Shown piece after piece: positions 35,500 through 46,928 of a DNA stretch of 64,000 nt; position 1 is the stretch's first letter, and each line of letters opens with the position of its first letter. Origin of the DNA: Cymodocea nodosa (lineage: Eukaryota > Streptophyta > Magnoliopsida > Alismatales > Cymodoceaceae); assembly GCA_036874045.1 (NCBI GenBank), contig CM072343.1, forward strand, positions 3,182,001 to 3,246,000, written 5' to 3'. The notes under the pieces were generated by a model. That model searched no databases. It was not told the origin of the DNA and saw only the letters and a list, made by a program, of their open reading frames with translations. The translations under genes were made by a program, and so were the position numbers.

Positions 35500-35537
35500 C
35501 ATTGAGGACAATGCAAAATGTAGGTATGGGGGGGAGG
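35500..35537 (+). other. hairpin and internal polypurine tract of family A
   Basis: CATTGAGGACAATG (5-bp stem) at 35500-35513 followed by GTATGGGGGGGAGG (35524-35537), about 1.3 kb before the 3' LTR. The pair recurs at 48176-48213 and 63721-63758 (reverse) and, decayed, at 14432-14470. An ATTGAGGACAAT word before a G-rich tract is, from memory, common in Athila elements. It may be a second plus-strand priming site. Confidence 0.65.
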
Positions 35538-36047
35538 TAATTAAAGTAATAGCCATGTAAGTTTGTTAATTAAAGGAATTAAAATGGTACTATAAAGTTT
35601 TGAGGAAATTGAAAATTTTTATGAACTTGCTGTAACTATCCGATAATTGAGACTGTAAAATTTTTATAAATTGCTTGAATGTTATATTTAGAAGGCTATA
35701 GAAGATGCTATAGAATTTATTATTTATGTAAATCTAGATATAGTATCTTATGATTTTTCTGAATTTCATGAGTTTAACAGTTTCACGATTTTAAAATGAA
35801 ATCAGAATATTTAATGCTTAATCAGAAAATTATCTGAAGTCCTAAAGGAGCTGAGATGTGAATTCTAGATTAAATGAAACACATATGATGAAAGATACAT
35901 TTACTTTGACTGATTGAACTTGTAGAATGATTTATGTGTAGATCTTATTAAACTACAGATAAAGTATGAACTTATTATTATGGATTCATGTCTTTAGTAA
36001 ATGATAGAAGCAGTATTATATGAGATTGATGTTTTACTGCATCTGTA

Positions 36048-36287
36048 TTAATGAAAGACGTGCATATATAGTATGTGATTAATACTTTGTTTTGTGTGTG
36101 CATTTATTTTTAGAAAAAAAAACAAAAACCTTGAGAGTTTATTGACTTGTTTGATCACGAGCCTTTTGTACTTGAGTAGATAGGTATGTAAGGATTGTTG
36201 ACCTGAAAAAGGACTCTGAAAATCTGGCAACCTAAGATCTTGATCAGATCTGGGATTGTTGACTGAAAGCTCATTACATGGGTACAT
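36048..36287 (-). other. conserved block with open antisense frame (A2)
   Basis: The strand opposite to the element reads ELSVNNPRSDQDLRLPD then GQQSLHTYLLKYKR and VIKQVNKLSR. The same frame is open at 13742-13936, 47500-47673 and 62980-63153. ATG is present only here; the other three have GTG at that codon. Coding is therefore doubtful, but the block is better conserved by eye than the flanking 3' region. It includes the near-palindrome GATCTTGATCAGATC. Confidence 0.5.
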
Positions 36288-36828
36288 TAGAAAGCTCTTG
36301 CATGATTCAAGCTTGTCAAATTAACTTTTAAAGTATCAAAAAATATATATATATATATACTGTTCTGAAAAGATACAAGTGTTTTGTGAAATACAGATAT
36401 CTTATGAATCGAGTATATTTTCTATTATCTAGAATTGCTGAAATATGAATCTGGAATTGACTTTTGAAGTTGTTTAATGGAAATACAATTCTTTATTCTA
36501 CTTGTCTTAATCAGATTGAATTGGATTGTACTTTAATTTGTATGTTGTTGAAATTTCTTCTGGAAAAACTTATTGGAAAATTCAAGATTACAGATGATGA
36601 AAAGAAGAACAAACGATAATATAATTAACACCTATATGAAGATGATATACTTTGTATGTAATTTACATATATTCTAAATATCTTTGCAGGTTGATTACTG
36701 AAACATATAGAATATATGTTTATGCTAAACAGAAGAAAAAAAAAACAAAAGGGGGAGAATTAATTCTAGCACTTTTTGAAAGACCAATTAATTAGATCTT
36801 AGTTTGCTAAGGGACTAGCAACATTTAG

Positions 36829-36840
36829 GTATGGGGGAAG
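36829..36840 (+). other. polypurine tract of A2
   Basis: GTATGGGGGAAG directly before the LTR; CTTCCCCCATAC is found beside the LTRs at 46929 and, as CCTCCCCCATAC, at 62409. It primes plus-strand DNA synthesis. Confidence 0.85.
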
Positions 36841-38695
36841 TGTTTAGAATGAAAAAGTGCATATTATTAACGGTTAAATGATGGTTAATTGCATAATATT
36901 TAGCTTATCATATGAGAATTAAGCCATTATGTTATAATTGCACTGTTATATACTTTAATTGAAGAATCTGCTTAATTTTGGGGAATTAATGTTAATTTAG
37001 TACATTTATGAACTGTCGGTAAATTGCAAGCTGTGAAATTCTTAAGTATCCGAAAATGCATCTGAGCATCAGATAGTTATACCTGTAACTCTCCGGAATG
37101 TTATTTTATGTTTAAACTGCTGCTGACACGTGTTGAGAGCTGGTAGATTTACTTACGTTATAACTCATTAAGTTAGTATAACTGCACGCGTTGAGTTACA
37201 TGAAAATACACTAAGGCAATGCGTTAGGTTAGCGTTATAAACTTAAGTTGTTATTTTTGCACGTGTTTTATAGTTAAATCAACGAAGGAAGTCCGTTGAG
37301 TTATCTGTAACTCCACGAACTATATATTTTCTAATATGCCACTATAGCGGTTGCAGGAACAGACAGTTGGAAGGAAAAACCACGTTTGCACGTATCACGT
37401 AGGAATTCAATCGCACAGGGAGAAAGAAATCATCGCCGTTGATCTGAAGGAAGGAAATCCAACTGACCATTCAAGCAGAAGCAGTTACCACTGAAGAAAT
37501 ATAAAAGAAAAGAAGAAAAAAAAAGAAAGAGTGTGATCGATGGACGACCAGTGTATACAGAGGAAGAGCACCGAGCTTTCTACAGAGAGTATCGACGATT
37601 CTCCGAAGTATCACACCAACCATCGTATCACCACCATAATTACCAATCATCGGAGGTCTGTGAGGATACTTGCCTGATGTCGGGTCGATTCCGAGCCAAA
37701 CATAGTGCCTGACAACCACTGTGAGGAGTGATCACGTCGCGGGAAGGGAAGACATTTTCACCAAGCGCCAACTCATATTTCAAGAGATCGTAAAGCTTTT
37801 AGCCTTGGCTTCGGGTTGATGCCTATATGCTGAAGAGGAGATCATCTTGCAATTCTAGACTCGCGATTCTATAGGGAGAGGAGACAGAATTGTAAGTGGT
37901 TCAATTTTCAGTGGTGTAATCGCGTTGCAAGTAGTGTCGGAAGTATTTACTGTCAAGTGAAATTACTTTACATTTCACCTTTCGCCCATCACATCAAAAC
38001 AAAAATACCAAAAACAATTTATCTTTGTTTGTATGTTGTATTTGAGTGTTGTATTGTTGGTGTTGTATCGTGATTAATGTTATCTGTATCAATTTTATGA
38101 CTGTTTTATGTTAGTTTTAATTTTACAGTTTACTGAAATTGGTTCGTACAAAACAACTTAAAGATTTTAATGGTTAATGTTTGAATCATCTGAATGTTAG
38201 TATTGCATAATGATAAATCCAATGTTAACTAGCATTAAAAAGCTTAATTGATGTTATTTACAATCTGTTGAATCGCCCAATGGTTAGCCGAATTCCTCTG
38301 TAATTAGGAGTATTATAAAGAAGAGACAAGCTCGTGGAGTTAACTTAAGTCCACGAGGATAGTTCGTTGAGTTATCCATAACTCAACGAACTTAGTCCAT
38401 TGAGTTAACTATAACTCAATGGAGTGCTTATTGAATATAAATTTGAATTGTTCACAATCAAACATTTCTTAAGTTCGTCAGCAATTCCCTATGGGATCGA
38501 CCTGTACTTGTACACTGATACAATAGACATTGTGCACTTGCAGTTAAAGTACAAATTGGAATTAATATCTAAATTGTATTAAAGGTTGTTTGTTTACTTC
38601 TAAAAGAAAGAATAGGCATAAAGATAAATTAACTAAGTAAAAATAAAAGTAACAAATCCAAGTTTTTCTAGTGTAGTGTTGGGAAAACACGAACA
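36841..38695 (+). repeat. 3' LTR of copy A2 (family A)
   Basis: 1855 bp, TGTTTAGAATG...CACGAACA. U3 contains a segment (37150-37265) nearly identical to part of the copia D LTR. A TATAAAAG box lies at 37500-37507. Near the 3' end it is some 30 bp shorter than AL, which has an extra stretch before GTGTAGTGTTGGG. Confidence 0.87.
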
Positions 38696-39904
38696 ATGAT
38701 ACACCAATTTTCTGATCTCTATAATCCTGTTAGATATCAAGTTGTGAAAAGAATCAAATACGTCAATATCTTCAAATACCAATTTTTGATTTTCCATCAA
38801 ATGTAGACTGTTGGTGTGTAGATCTCAATTGTTGAGATATTTTCATCATTGCAGTCTATTTTCTTCTTTTCCTTTGATGTTGTGATGCTTTTCTTCTTTC
38901 TTATTCGAGCACAGTATCAATTGAAGTGTCAATTTCCTTAATCCTTGTGTGATGCTAGTTGTTGACATTCTATCATTTGAGAAGTCAGTAATTGCTCTCC
39001 TGATTTGTGATATTTCTTCCTTTGTTTTCGTGTAATTACTACATCATCTGTAAAATTAAAAATAGTGAAATGCCAATAGTTAATGTAGCAATTTATAAAT
39101 ATGCAGTTAATATTTGTAATTTCTATCACATGCTCTCCCCCTATTTGTATGGTGGTTCTCTGATTTATAATAGCAAGTTATAGACTCTCCCCCTATATGC
39201 ATGCCCTTTTTCTATACTTTCTTTTTACACTGACACAGCATTCTGAATTTCCTTCATATAGTAGGTTCTCCCCCTACTTATATGCTTTTCCTTGTAGACA
39301 AATTTGCTGCACCTATTCTGCAAAATGACATATAGAATACCAATTGAACTAGGTATCAATTGTTAATCAAAAACATCATAAATGATTCTCAATCATTTAG
39401 CTTCTGATTCCAATCCATTTCTCTTCTCTTAGATCTCTATTTCAAGAGATTCTTTCAATTGCAGAATATAATTTGAAGACTGTAATCTGTCTGCTACAGA
39501 TTTTGGTTGTCCTATGATAAATCTGATTTGTATACATTCATCCTGGCTCAAGCAGATCTTATTTCCTTTAAAGAACAGAATTCAATCAATGATACCACTT
39601 TGATACTATTTGTTCATTTCAGAATATCATAGCTGATTCTTAACTAACTATCAACTGTTTGGCTTCTTAAAAAAAATTTCTCTTCATGAGATTTTGCTTA
39701 TTCTGATAACACTTGTTTCTAACTGTTGCACATTTTTCTCTCCTTGAGTATCAAGATTTTAGGCACAATTTTCATTCAGTCTAAGTGAGCACTTTCTACT
39801 AATTTATGGTGCCTCTTGTAATACCAAAATTTTACTATCATAACTGGTTTGGAGCTATAGATCAACCACTCCCCCTAAACCATATAATCCTGCAATTCAA
39901 ACGA
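38696..39904 (-). other. 3' non-coding region of copia C with polypurine tracts
   Basis: On the minus strand it has four GGGGGAG tracts (39877-39867, 39277-39266, 39195-39184, 39145-39133), the Sirevirus signature, yet no LTR follows the last one. It joins directly to the end of gag, so protease to RNase H were deleted. A short frame at 39129-38938 (VITRKQRKKYHKSGEQ) may be the start of a lost accessory ORF; a TTTTTACAG splice-acceptor-like sequence precedes it. Confidence 0.6.
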
Positions 39905-41426
39905 AAATAGATTTTGGTACCCATACTTTCTTGGGTCCATAAGTGTTAGTCCTGACAATATTTAGTTTATTGCCTTTTGGCAGCCACATTGAACCAGATC
40001 TTCTTTTGATGGCAAACACTATTGTTCCATCTCTATAAGATCGGATAACACCACCACAGTAGGGTATTTCCTGTGGAGTAGCATACCCTAGGCTAAGTTT
40101 ATTAGAACTGTATCTTTAAGAACCAATGATTTGATCTAATCCTTTCTGTCTATTGGTAAATTTATGCATAGTATTTTTCAGATCAGTGTTTTCAGATTTC
40201 AATTTTTCATTTTTATTTATCAGTTCATCATTATAGCATTTCCTATCTTCAACATGCAGATTTTCAAGTTTAGTATGTGCTTCTTTTAAACATGCAGTTA
40301 AATGCTTAATTTCCTTTTTATACTTTTTGCATTTAACATATAAACTATAAACAGTAGACAAAAGAATATTTACATCTAGATTATCATTGTCTACATCAAA
40401 ATCACTTTGAGATGAAGTGGAACATTCCTCTAGTGTTGTATAGCACACGTTTACTAGTACCTCTTCATCTAAACTAGATGAGCTACTAGAAGAACTACTG
40501 TCATCCTAAGCAGTCTTCAATGCCATTTTCTTTTTGTAGCTCCTATTCTTCTTCTTCATTTCTTTTTCTTCTTCTTGTTGCAGTGGACAATCAGGTTGTG
40601 TATGTCCCTGCTTCTTGCATTTAAAGCATATTGGTGCATTGCTTTTTGATGTGCTAGCATGATTCTTTTTCTTCATCCATTTTCTGAATTTTCTAGCCAA
40701 TAGCACAACTTCTTCATCATCCAAGCTTTGAAGTTCTTGTGTTGATGGAAAGGCTAGTTCTTTCTTTGTTTCAGTTTTCTTTTTACCACTACCTTCCTCA
40801 ACTTTCCATTCCTTCATTTGAACTTCATGGGCCAGCAGGTTGCCCATTAGATCCTCTACTGAGTATTTGTTGAGGTCTTTGGAATCTTGTATCGATGTGG
40901 ACTTTTGCTTCCATTCCACAGTTAAGCTTCTAGGGATTTTCTGTACCTGTTCACGGATAGAAAATTCCTTTCCCAAACATGTTAAGACATTAATAATCTC
41001 AATGAATCTTGAAAACATATTAGTGATAGTTTCATGATCAAGCATTTTAAATAATTCAAGCTTTTTGAGTAAAATGCTTATTTTAGTGTCTTTCACTTGG
41101 TTGGTTCCTTCAAAGGTTATTTGAAGAGTGTTCCAAGCCTCGTGAGTAGATTTACAAGCTGAAACTTTATTATATTGTTCAGCAGATAAGGCACAGTAAA
41201 TAATATTCAGCCCTCGAGCAGCCATTTGGATGATTCTCTCATCTTCCTCAGTCCAGTCATCCTCATGACTAGGTGGAATAGGTGTTCCTAGAACAACCAT
41301 TTTCCATAAACTCACATCTTAGCTTCTGAGGAAACATTCCATCCTGTTTTTCCAATAATTATAATTAATACCATCAAATAGGGGAGGACGATGGATGTTT
41401 TGACCCTCTCTATGAAAAGATGTCAT
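39905..41426 (-). pseudogene. gag: copia C gag
   Basis: Sirevirus-like gag from ATG 41426-41424 (MTSFHREGQNIHRPP), about 40 nt from the primer site. The core continues after an early stop near 41318 and is open from 41315 to 40508 (NIIYCALSAEQYNKVSACKS, FSRFIEIINVLTCLGKEF). The zinc knuckle CFKCKKQGHTQPDC is intact (40628-40587). A basic stretch, a Ser/Asp-rich patch and a coiled coil (40448-40120) follow, then PYCGGVIRSYRDGTIVF near 40060 and KKVWVPKSIF near 39915. That is the border with protease in relative E, but here non-coding sequence begins. Close to the E gag at 52280-53691. Confidence 0.82.
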
Positions 41427-41466
41427 GATCTCAGATGATTAAATCTATAAAAAAAAAGATCAACCT

Positions 41467-41478
41467 GCTCTGATACCA
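41467..41478 (-). other. primer-binding site of copia C, initiator tRNA-Met
   Basis: The minus strand reads TGGTATCAGAGC, a perfect match to the canonical plant copia primer site, 2 nt from the LTR end at 41481. Confidence 0.92.
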
Positions 41479-41480
41479 CT

Positions 41481-43242
41481 TGTTAGGAACAAATGGCTTC
41501 ACTAGAGGGGGGTGAATGGAGAACAGTGTAAATTTAAGCCTATTTTTCACTTTACTAACTAATTTGATTAATCAGTTTGCACAAGTAATAATCAGATAAA
41601 AATATCATGCACAACGGAAATAAAGGTAAGAAACACAAGAGAATTTTAGGTGGTTCACCAACTCAGCTAGTCCACCCCCAAGGGTCACTTGGGCTTCACT
41701 AAGTGTCTCAACACTTACACACTTACTTTCAGGTCGAAGCAAGAACCAACCACACAGAAGTTTTCAAGTATAAACTCCAGAAAACCAACACCTAGAAGTT
41801 TTCAGGTATAAACTCCAGAAAACTAACCTCTTGAGTTTTCAGGTCGAAACTCAAACCAACAACTGAATGAAGCTTTAAGGTTGAAGCCACGAACCAAATG
41901 ATCCTTCTTGGATCAGACTTTCAGCACATGGAGAGCTTTAAGAATCTTCTTGTAAATCTGGCTTTCAATCGATTCTTTGTTGAACTGAATTTGAGCTTTC
42001 TTCTATATCAGTAATTGATCTGCAATGTATACTGTATCTCTGTATGTAATTGTATTTGTAATCTCACTTGTAAGCTCTACCGTATATCCGTTGTCTGTAT
42101 TTTGTATATATACTTGATATGTACAACGATCATATTTTCCTCCAACGGATGTATTCTATTGTACTTGATTAGGATCAAGTCCCAATACGGTAAGTTACCA
42201 TTCAGAAAATCGTTTCAAGATATCTTACCGATTTTCCTATCCTTTCGGATAGTTAGCTATGCAACTCTCCGAAGAGTATCTGTAACTCACCGAAAGATCA
42301 CTTAACCTTTACTGCTAGGTAGCATTCTAGAATATTAAATGTGAGTTGTCATTCAATCGGATACTTATAACTGTAATTCACCGAACAATTATATACTTGT
42401 CAGATAGTTTGTCTCTGCTAACTTTCCGATTGCTTTAATTCAGCACATGCATAAAGGCTGACTTAAGTTTCGGATGGTTATCCCTATAACTCATTGAAAC
42501 ACTTTAGGATTTCAGATAGTTATCTTTCTAACTCTCCGAAAACTTATTTGCACATCTTTCTGGAATTCTGCACGTAGGAAATTCACTAACTTAAGTTTTG
42601 GATGGTTAAACTGTAACTCACCGAAACTCTCTTGAAATTTTGGATAGTTATCTTTCTAACTCTCCAAAAACCCATTTGAGCATCTGTCTAGAATTTTGCA
42701 CGTGGGAAATTCAATGACTTAAGTTTCGGATAGTTAAATTGTAACTTACCGAAAACTCGAATAGTTATCTAACTCTCTGAAAAGAAAACTCGGATATTTA
42801 TCTAACTCTTCGACAAGTCCTTTAAGCTTCCGTTCTGTATTTCTACACGTGGTTTATTGAATGACTTAACTTTCAGATAGTTATACCTGTAACTCTCCGA
42901 AAAGTCCTTTAAGCTTTCGGATAGTTAACTCCTTAACTATCCGATCATTCAATCCCCTTAATTATCTGATTAAATAACTCTCCGAAGGCTTTGTAAAATC
43001 GGATAGTTATCCTTCTAACTGTCCGATAGACTTGTTGCTACTTTAAACTTGCTCTTCGGACCTGTAACTGTCCTATTTTCCTGTAACTTTAAGGCAGTAT
43101 CATCTGGAAACTTCTCCATCTGTTTATCTACATGGAATTTGTTCTATCTACCTTCTGATCTAATGCTGCACTGACTTAATTGTAAAATACAGTATGTTTC
43201 CTCACATAGGTTTTGCATTATCAAAATACTAGGGTCCTAACA
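41481..43242 (-). repeat. 5' LTR of copia C
   Basis: 1762 bp. On the plus strand it runs TGTTAGGAAC...GGTCCTAACA, giving inverted tips. Bases 42240-43030 are packed with paired GGATAGTTA and TAACTCTCCGAAA motifs and CACGTG boxes. A TATATATA box lies at 42105-42112. It belongs to the same LTR family as E (57179-58483). Confidence 0.92.
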
Positions 43243-44961
43243 TTTAAGAGGATGCCATTTGGATTATGCAATGCACTAGCTACATTTCAAAGGTGTATGC
43301 AAGGCATATTCACTAGAATGACTGAAGATTGTTTAGAAATATTTATGGATGATTTTATTATATATGGAACTTCATATGAAGTGTGTTTAAACAATTTAGA
43401 CCAAGTATTAAAATGCTGTGTGGAAAAAAATTTGATTCTAAATTGGGAAAAATGTCACTTCATGGTTAAACAAGGAATAGTCTTGGGACATATTGTTTCA
43501 ATGAAAGGATTGAAAGTAGATAAAGCTAAGATGGAAGTAATTTCTAATCTACTAGAACCTAAATTAGTAAATGATATTAGATCATTTTTAGGACATGCAG
43601 GATTTTATAAAAGATTCGTTAAAGATTTTAGCAATATAGCTAGACTTTTAACTAATCTATTAAAAGATGTCCCATTTAACTTTGATAAAAATTGCAAAGA
43701 AGCATTTTTCAAGCTTAAAACTAGCTTAATTTCAACCCTTATGATACAAGCAACTAATTGGAGCCATTCATTTTAATTAATGTGCGATGCATCTAATTTT
43801 ACTGTAGGAGCAGTGCAAGGACAAAAGATAGAACAATCTCCTAGAGTGATTCATTATGCAAGCAAGACTTTAAATGATGCTCAAGTTAATTATATCACTA
43901 TTGAGAAAGAATTACTAGTTATTGTGTTTACCTTAGAAAAGTTTAGATCATATATGATTGGAGCTAAAGTGATAGTATACACGGATCATTTAGTTTTAAA
44001 ACACCTAATAGAAAAGAAAGAGACTAAACCTAGGTTGATCTAGTGGATATTGTTATTGCAAGAATTTGATCTAGAAATTAAAGATAAAAAAGGTTGTGAG
44101 AATGTAGTAGTAGACCACTTATCAAGATTACAAATAGAAAAATCAAACATTGAAATTAAGGATAATTTTCCTGATGAACAATTAATGACCATAAACACAA
44201 TGCCTTGGTATGTAGACATAGTTAATTACCTAGTTACTGGTTTAATACCTAAGAATTGGAATAGACAGGATAAGAAATTGTTCTTTTCAAGAGTGAAATA
44301 TTATTATTGGAAAGACCCATACTTATTAAAGAAATGTCTTGATCTGGTTTTAAGGAGGTGTGTTCTAGAAACTGAATATCAAAGCATATTGTCTTTCTGC
44401 TATGACCAAGCATGAGGAGGACATTTTGGTTTAGGGAAAACTACTTCCAAAATTCTACAATGTGGATTTTATTGGCCGACACTATTCAAAGATGCTCATA
44501 AATACTACTTAAGTTGTTTAAGATGTCAACAAATAGGAAAGATATCAAAGAGGAATATGATGCCTCTGAATCCTATTGTTGAGGTTGAAATCTTTGATGT
44601 GTGGGGAATAGATTTTCTAGGTCCATTTCCTATGTCTAATCAATTTAATTATATATTGTTGGGGGTAGATTATGTATCTAAATGGATAGAAGCTATTCCT
44701 ACAAAAACTAATGACAACAAAGTGGTAATACATTTTATAAGAACTAATATAATTGCTACATTTGGAATACTTAAAACTATTATTAGAGATAGAGGCACTC
44801 ATTTCTGTAATAGAAGTTTTGAAGCCTTAATGAAGAAATATGGAGTAAATCACAAAATAGTAACATCATGTTATCTGCAAACAAGTGAACAAGTAGAAAG
44901 TGCAAACAAACAAATTAAGTTAATCTTAGAAAAAGTAGTAAATTCTACTAGAAAAGATTAG
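43243..44961 (+). pseudogene. pol: A1 pol, second part: RT end, RNase H, integrase
   Basis: Continues the A1 RT after the C insertion: RMPFGLCNALATFQRCM, FMDD box (43342-43353), GHIVSMKGLKVDKAK and [15 protein letters not shown]. RNase H follows ([31 protein letters not shown]). Integrase has [27 protein letters not shown] and a D-D35-E core (Asp 44611, Asp 44788, Glu 44896). One phase throughout, with stops at 43777 (TAA), 44041 (TAG) and 44416 (TGA). It ends at 44959-44961 (TAG, a Trp in B by alignment: KD[W]VERLDEALWAYR), exactly where A3 begins. The C-terminal third of integrase and everything beyond is missing. Confidence 0.88.
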
Positions 44962-46928
44962 TGTTAGAGTTTTGTTAACTTCTATTTTTAACTTGTTTAA
45001 TTTGTCTTTATGCTTATATCAATAATTACTTTTAGAAGTAAACAAACAACCTTCACATAAATTAGATATCAATTCCAATTTGTGTTTTAACTGCAAGTGC
45101 ACAGTGTATATTGTATTTGTGTGCAAGTATAGGTCGATCCCATAGAGATTGAGTAAGAATTGTGTATTGTTTCGATTTTTATATTGGAGTTTATGTGTTC
45201 AGTGAGCACTCCATTGAGTTACGATTAACACAACAGACTTAGTATGTGAAGTTATGGCTAACTCAACGGACTAACCTCATGGACTTAAGTTAACTCCATG
45301 AGCCTATCTTTCTAGTTAAATATTGCTATTTACAGAGGAATTCGACCAACCATTGGGCGGTTCCTCAGATTGTAAATAACATCAATTAAGCTCTTTAGTG
45401 TTAGTTAATATTAGATTTATCATTAAGCAACACTAACATTTAGATATTTCAAATAGTAATCATTAAAATCTTTAAGTGTCTGGAATGAATCAATTTCAGT
45501 AAACTATAAAACTATTTTCTATTTTCTGAATCAAACAAATATTTACAATACTAACAATGATAACATTAATCACGTTACAAAACAAACAATACAACACTTA
45601 AATACTAAATGTAAACATAGATAATTTGTTGTTTTTGGTATTTTTGTTTTGATATGTTCCTAAAGATGAATGAAAGGTGAAATGTAAAAATCTCTATCGA
45701 CAGTAAATACTTCCGTCACTACATGCGACGCGATTACACCACTGAAAATTTAATCACTTACGATCTTGCCTCCTCTTCCTATAGAATCGCGAATCGAAAA
45801 TTGTAAGATGATCTCCTCTTCAGCATACTGGCATCAACCTGAAACCAAGGCTAGAAGCTTTACAATCTCTTGAGATATGAGTTGGTGCTTGGTGAAAATG
45901 GCTTCCCTTTCCATGACGCGATCACTCCTCACAATGGTTGTCAGTCACCGTGTTTGGCTTGGAATTAACCCGACATCAGGAAAGTATCCTCATAGACCTC
46001 CGATGGTTGGTGATTTTGGTAGTGGTGTGGAGCTTCAAGGAACTTCCAACGCTACATGTAGTTAGCGCAGTCCTCCACCTCTACACACACACTTTCTTCG
46101 TCTTTCTCCTCTTCTTTTATATTTCTTTCTGTAGTAACTGCTTCTGCTTAGATGATCGGTTGGATTTCCTTCATTCATATCAACGATGATGATTTCTTCT
46201 TCCTCCCACGAGTGAATTCCTACATGATACATGTAATCATGGTTTTCCTTCGAATGTCTTGTTTATGCAACTACTATAGTGGCATATTAGAAAATATATG
46301 GTCTATGGAGTTACAAATAACTCAATGGACTTACTTTGTTGATTTAACTATAAAACACGTGCAATAAAGAAATAAGCTGCTAACATAACACGTTACCTTA
46401 GTGTATATTCATGTAACTCAATGCGTACAGCTATGCTAACTTAACGAGTTATACATGTGCAGCTCACGTAACATAATAAAGCATTTAAATTCAATATGTG
46501 CATAATTCTAACTTAACGAGTTCAGATATTTCGGATACTTATAAGTCTAACTATCTGATGCCCAAATGCATTTCGAATAGTTAGTAGATAACTCATCGAA
46601 CATTCACTTAAATCATGCATTAAGGTTTCAAGACGTGTGTTCCAAGAAATAATAAAATATTCGTTTAAAACATACTGTCCGATACAATAAACATAACTCT
46701 TTGAAATACTAGAAAATTCGGATACTTAAGAATTTCAAGCCTGCAATTTACCGATAGTTCAAAAATGTACTTAATTAAATTAATTCCTTGAAATTATACA
46801 GATTCCTTCATTAAAGCATATAGTAGTGCAATTATAACATAATGGCTTAATTCTCATATGATAAGCTAAATATTATGCAATTAACCATCATTTAACCCTT
46901 AATATTATGTACTTTTTCATTCTAAACA
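44962..46928 (-). repeat. 3' LTR of copy A3 (family A)
   Basis: 1967 bp; plus-strand ends TGTTAGAG and TTCTAAACA. The polypurine tract complement CTTCCCCCATA (46929-46939) adjoins it. U3 includes TAACTTAACGAGTT/GTTACCTTAGTG sequence related to copia D (46380-46510). TATA-like TTTTATAT near 46117. Confidence 0.88.

Larger units (their letters stand above)
34875..36840 (+). other. 3' non-coding region of A2
   Basis: About 2 kb without sense ORF. Landmarks shared with A0, A3 and AR: hairpin CATTGAGGACAATG plus internal polypurine tract (35500-35537), a conserved block around 36137-36287, an AT run (36341-36360), and AAAAGGGGGAGA (36747-36758). The LTR-adjacent tract is at 36829-36840. Confidence 0.75.
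30362..38695 (+). mobile_element. family A copy A2, 3' half with F-box gene
   Basis: Plus-strand: accessory ORF (30385-31449), capsid-type gag (32400-33743), F-box ORF (33942-34874), 3' non-coding region, polypurine tract (36829-36840) and LTR (36841-38695). No nucleocapsid-pol and no 5' LTR: the left end abuts the truncated C LTR. Right of the LTR the sequence (ATGATACACC) has no primer-binding site, so this is a 3' LTR. I cannot exclude that the accessory ORF arrived separately from the gag/F-box part. Confidence 0.82.
29007..43242 (-). mobile_element. Sirevirus-like copia C (gutted, with A2 inside)
   Basis: Minus-strand copia flanked by the target-site duplication TTTAA (29002-29006 and 43243-43247), which falls inside the A1 RT gene. 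Right to left: intact 5' LTR (43242-41481), primer site, gag, then non-coding sequence with several polypurine tracts. Protease, integrase and RT are missing. The A2 piece follows, then a 3' LTR cut at 30361. The two LTRs are nearly identical where both exist (for example 29041-29100 against the matching 60 bp at 41515), so C is a fairly recent insertion. Confidence 0.9.
15094..44961 (+). mobile_element. Athila-type gypsy copy A1 (split by B and C)
   Basis: Plus-strand family A element in four visible pieces: LTR to first ORF (15094-17871), gag tail/PR/RT start (26872-29006), and the rest of RT, RNase H and integrase (43248-44961). B sits in the first gap (TSD ATAGG) and C in the second (TSD TTTAA). 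The pieces join in sense across both insertions. It inserted into A0 after GTTAT (15089-15093). Its 3' part is absent, because A3 begins at 44962 inside the integrase gene. Confidence 0.87.
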
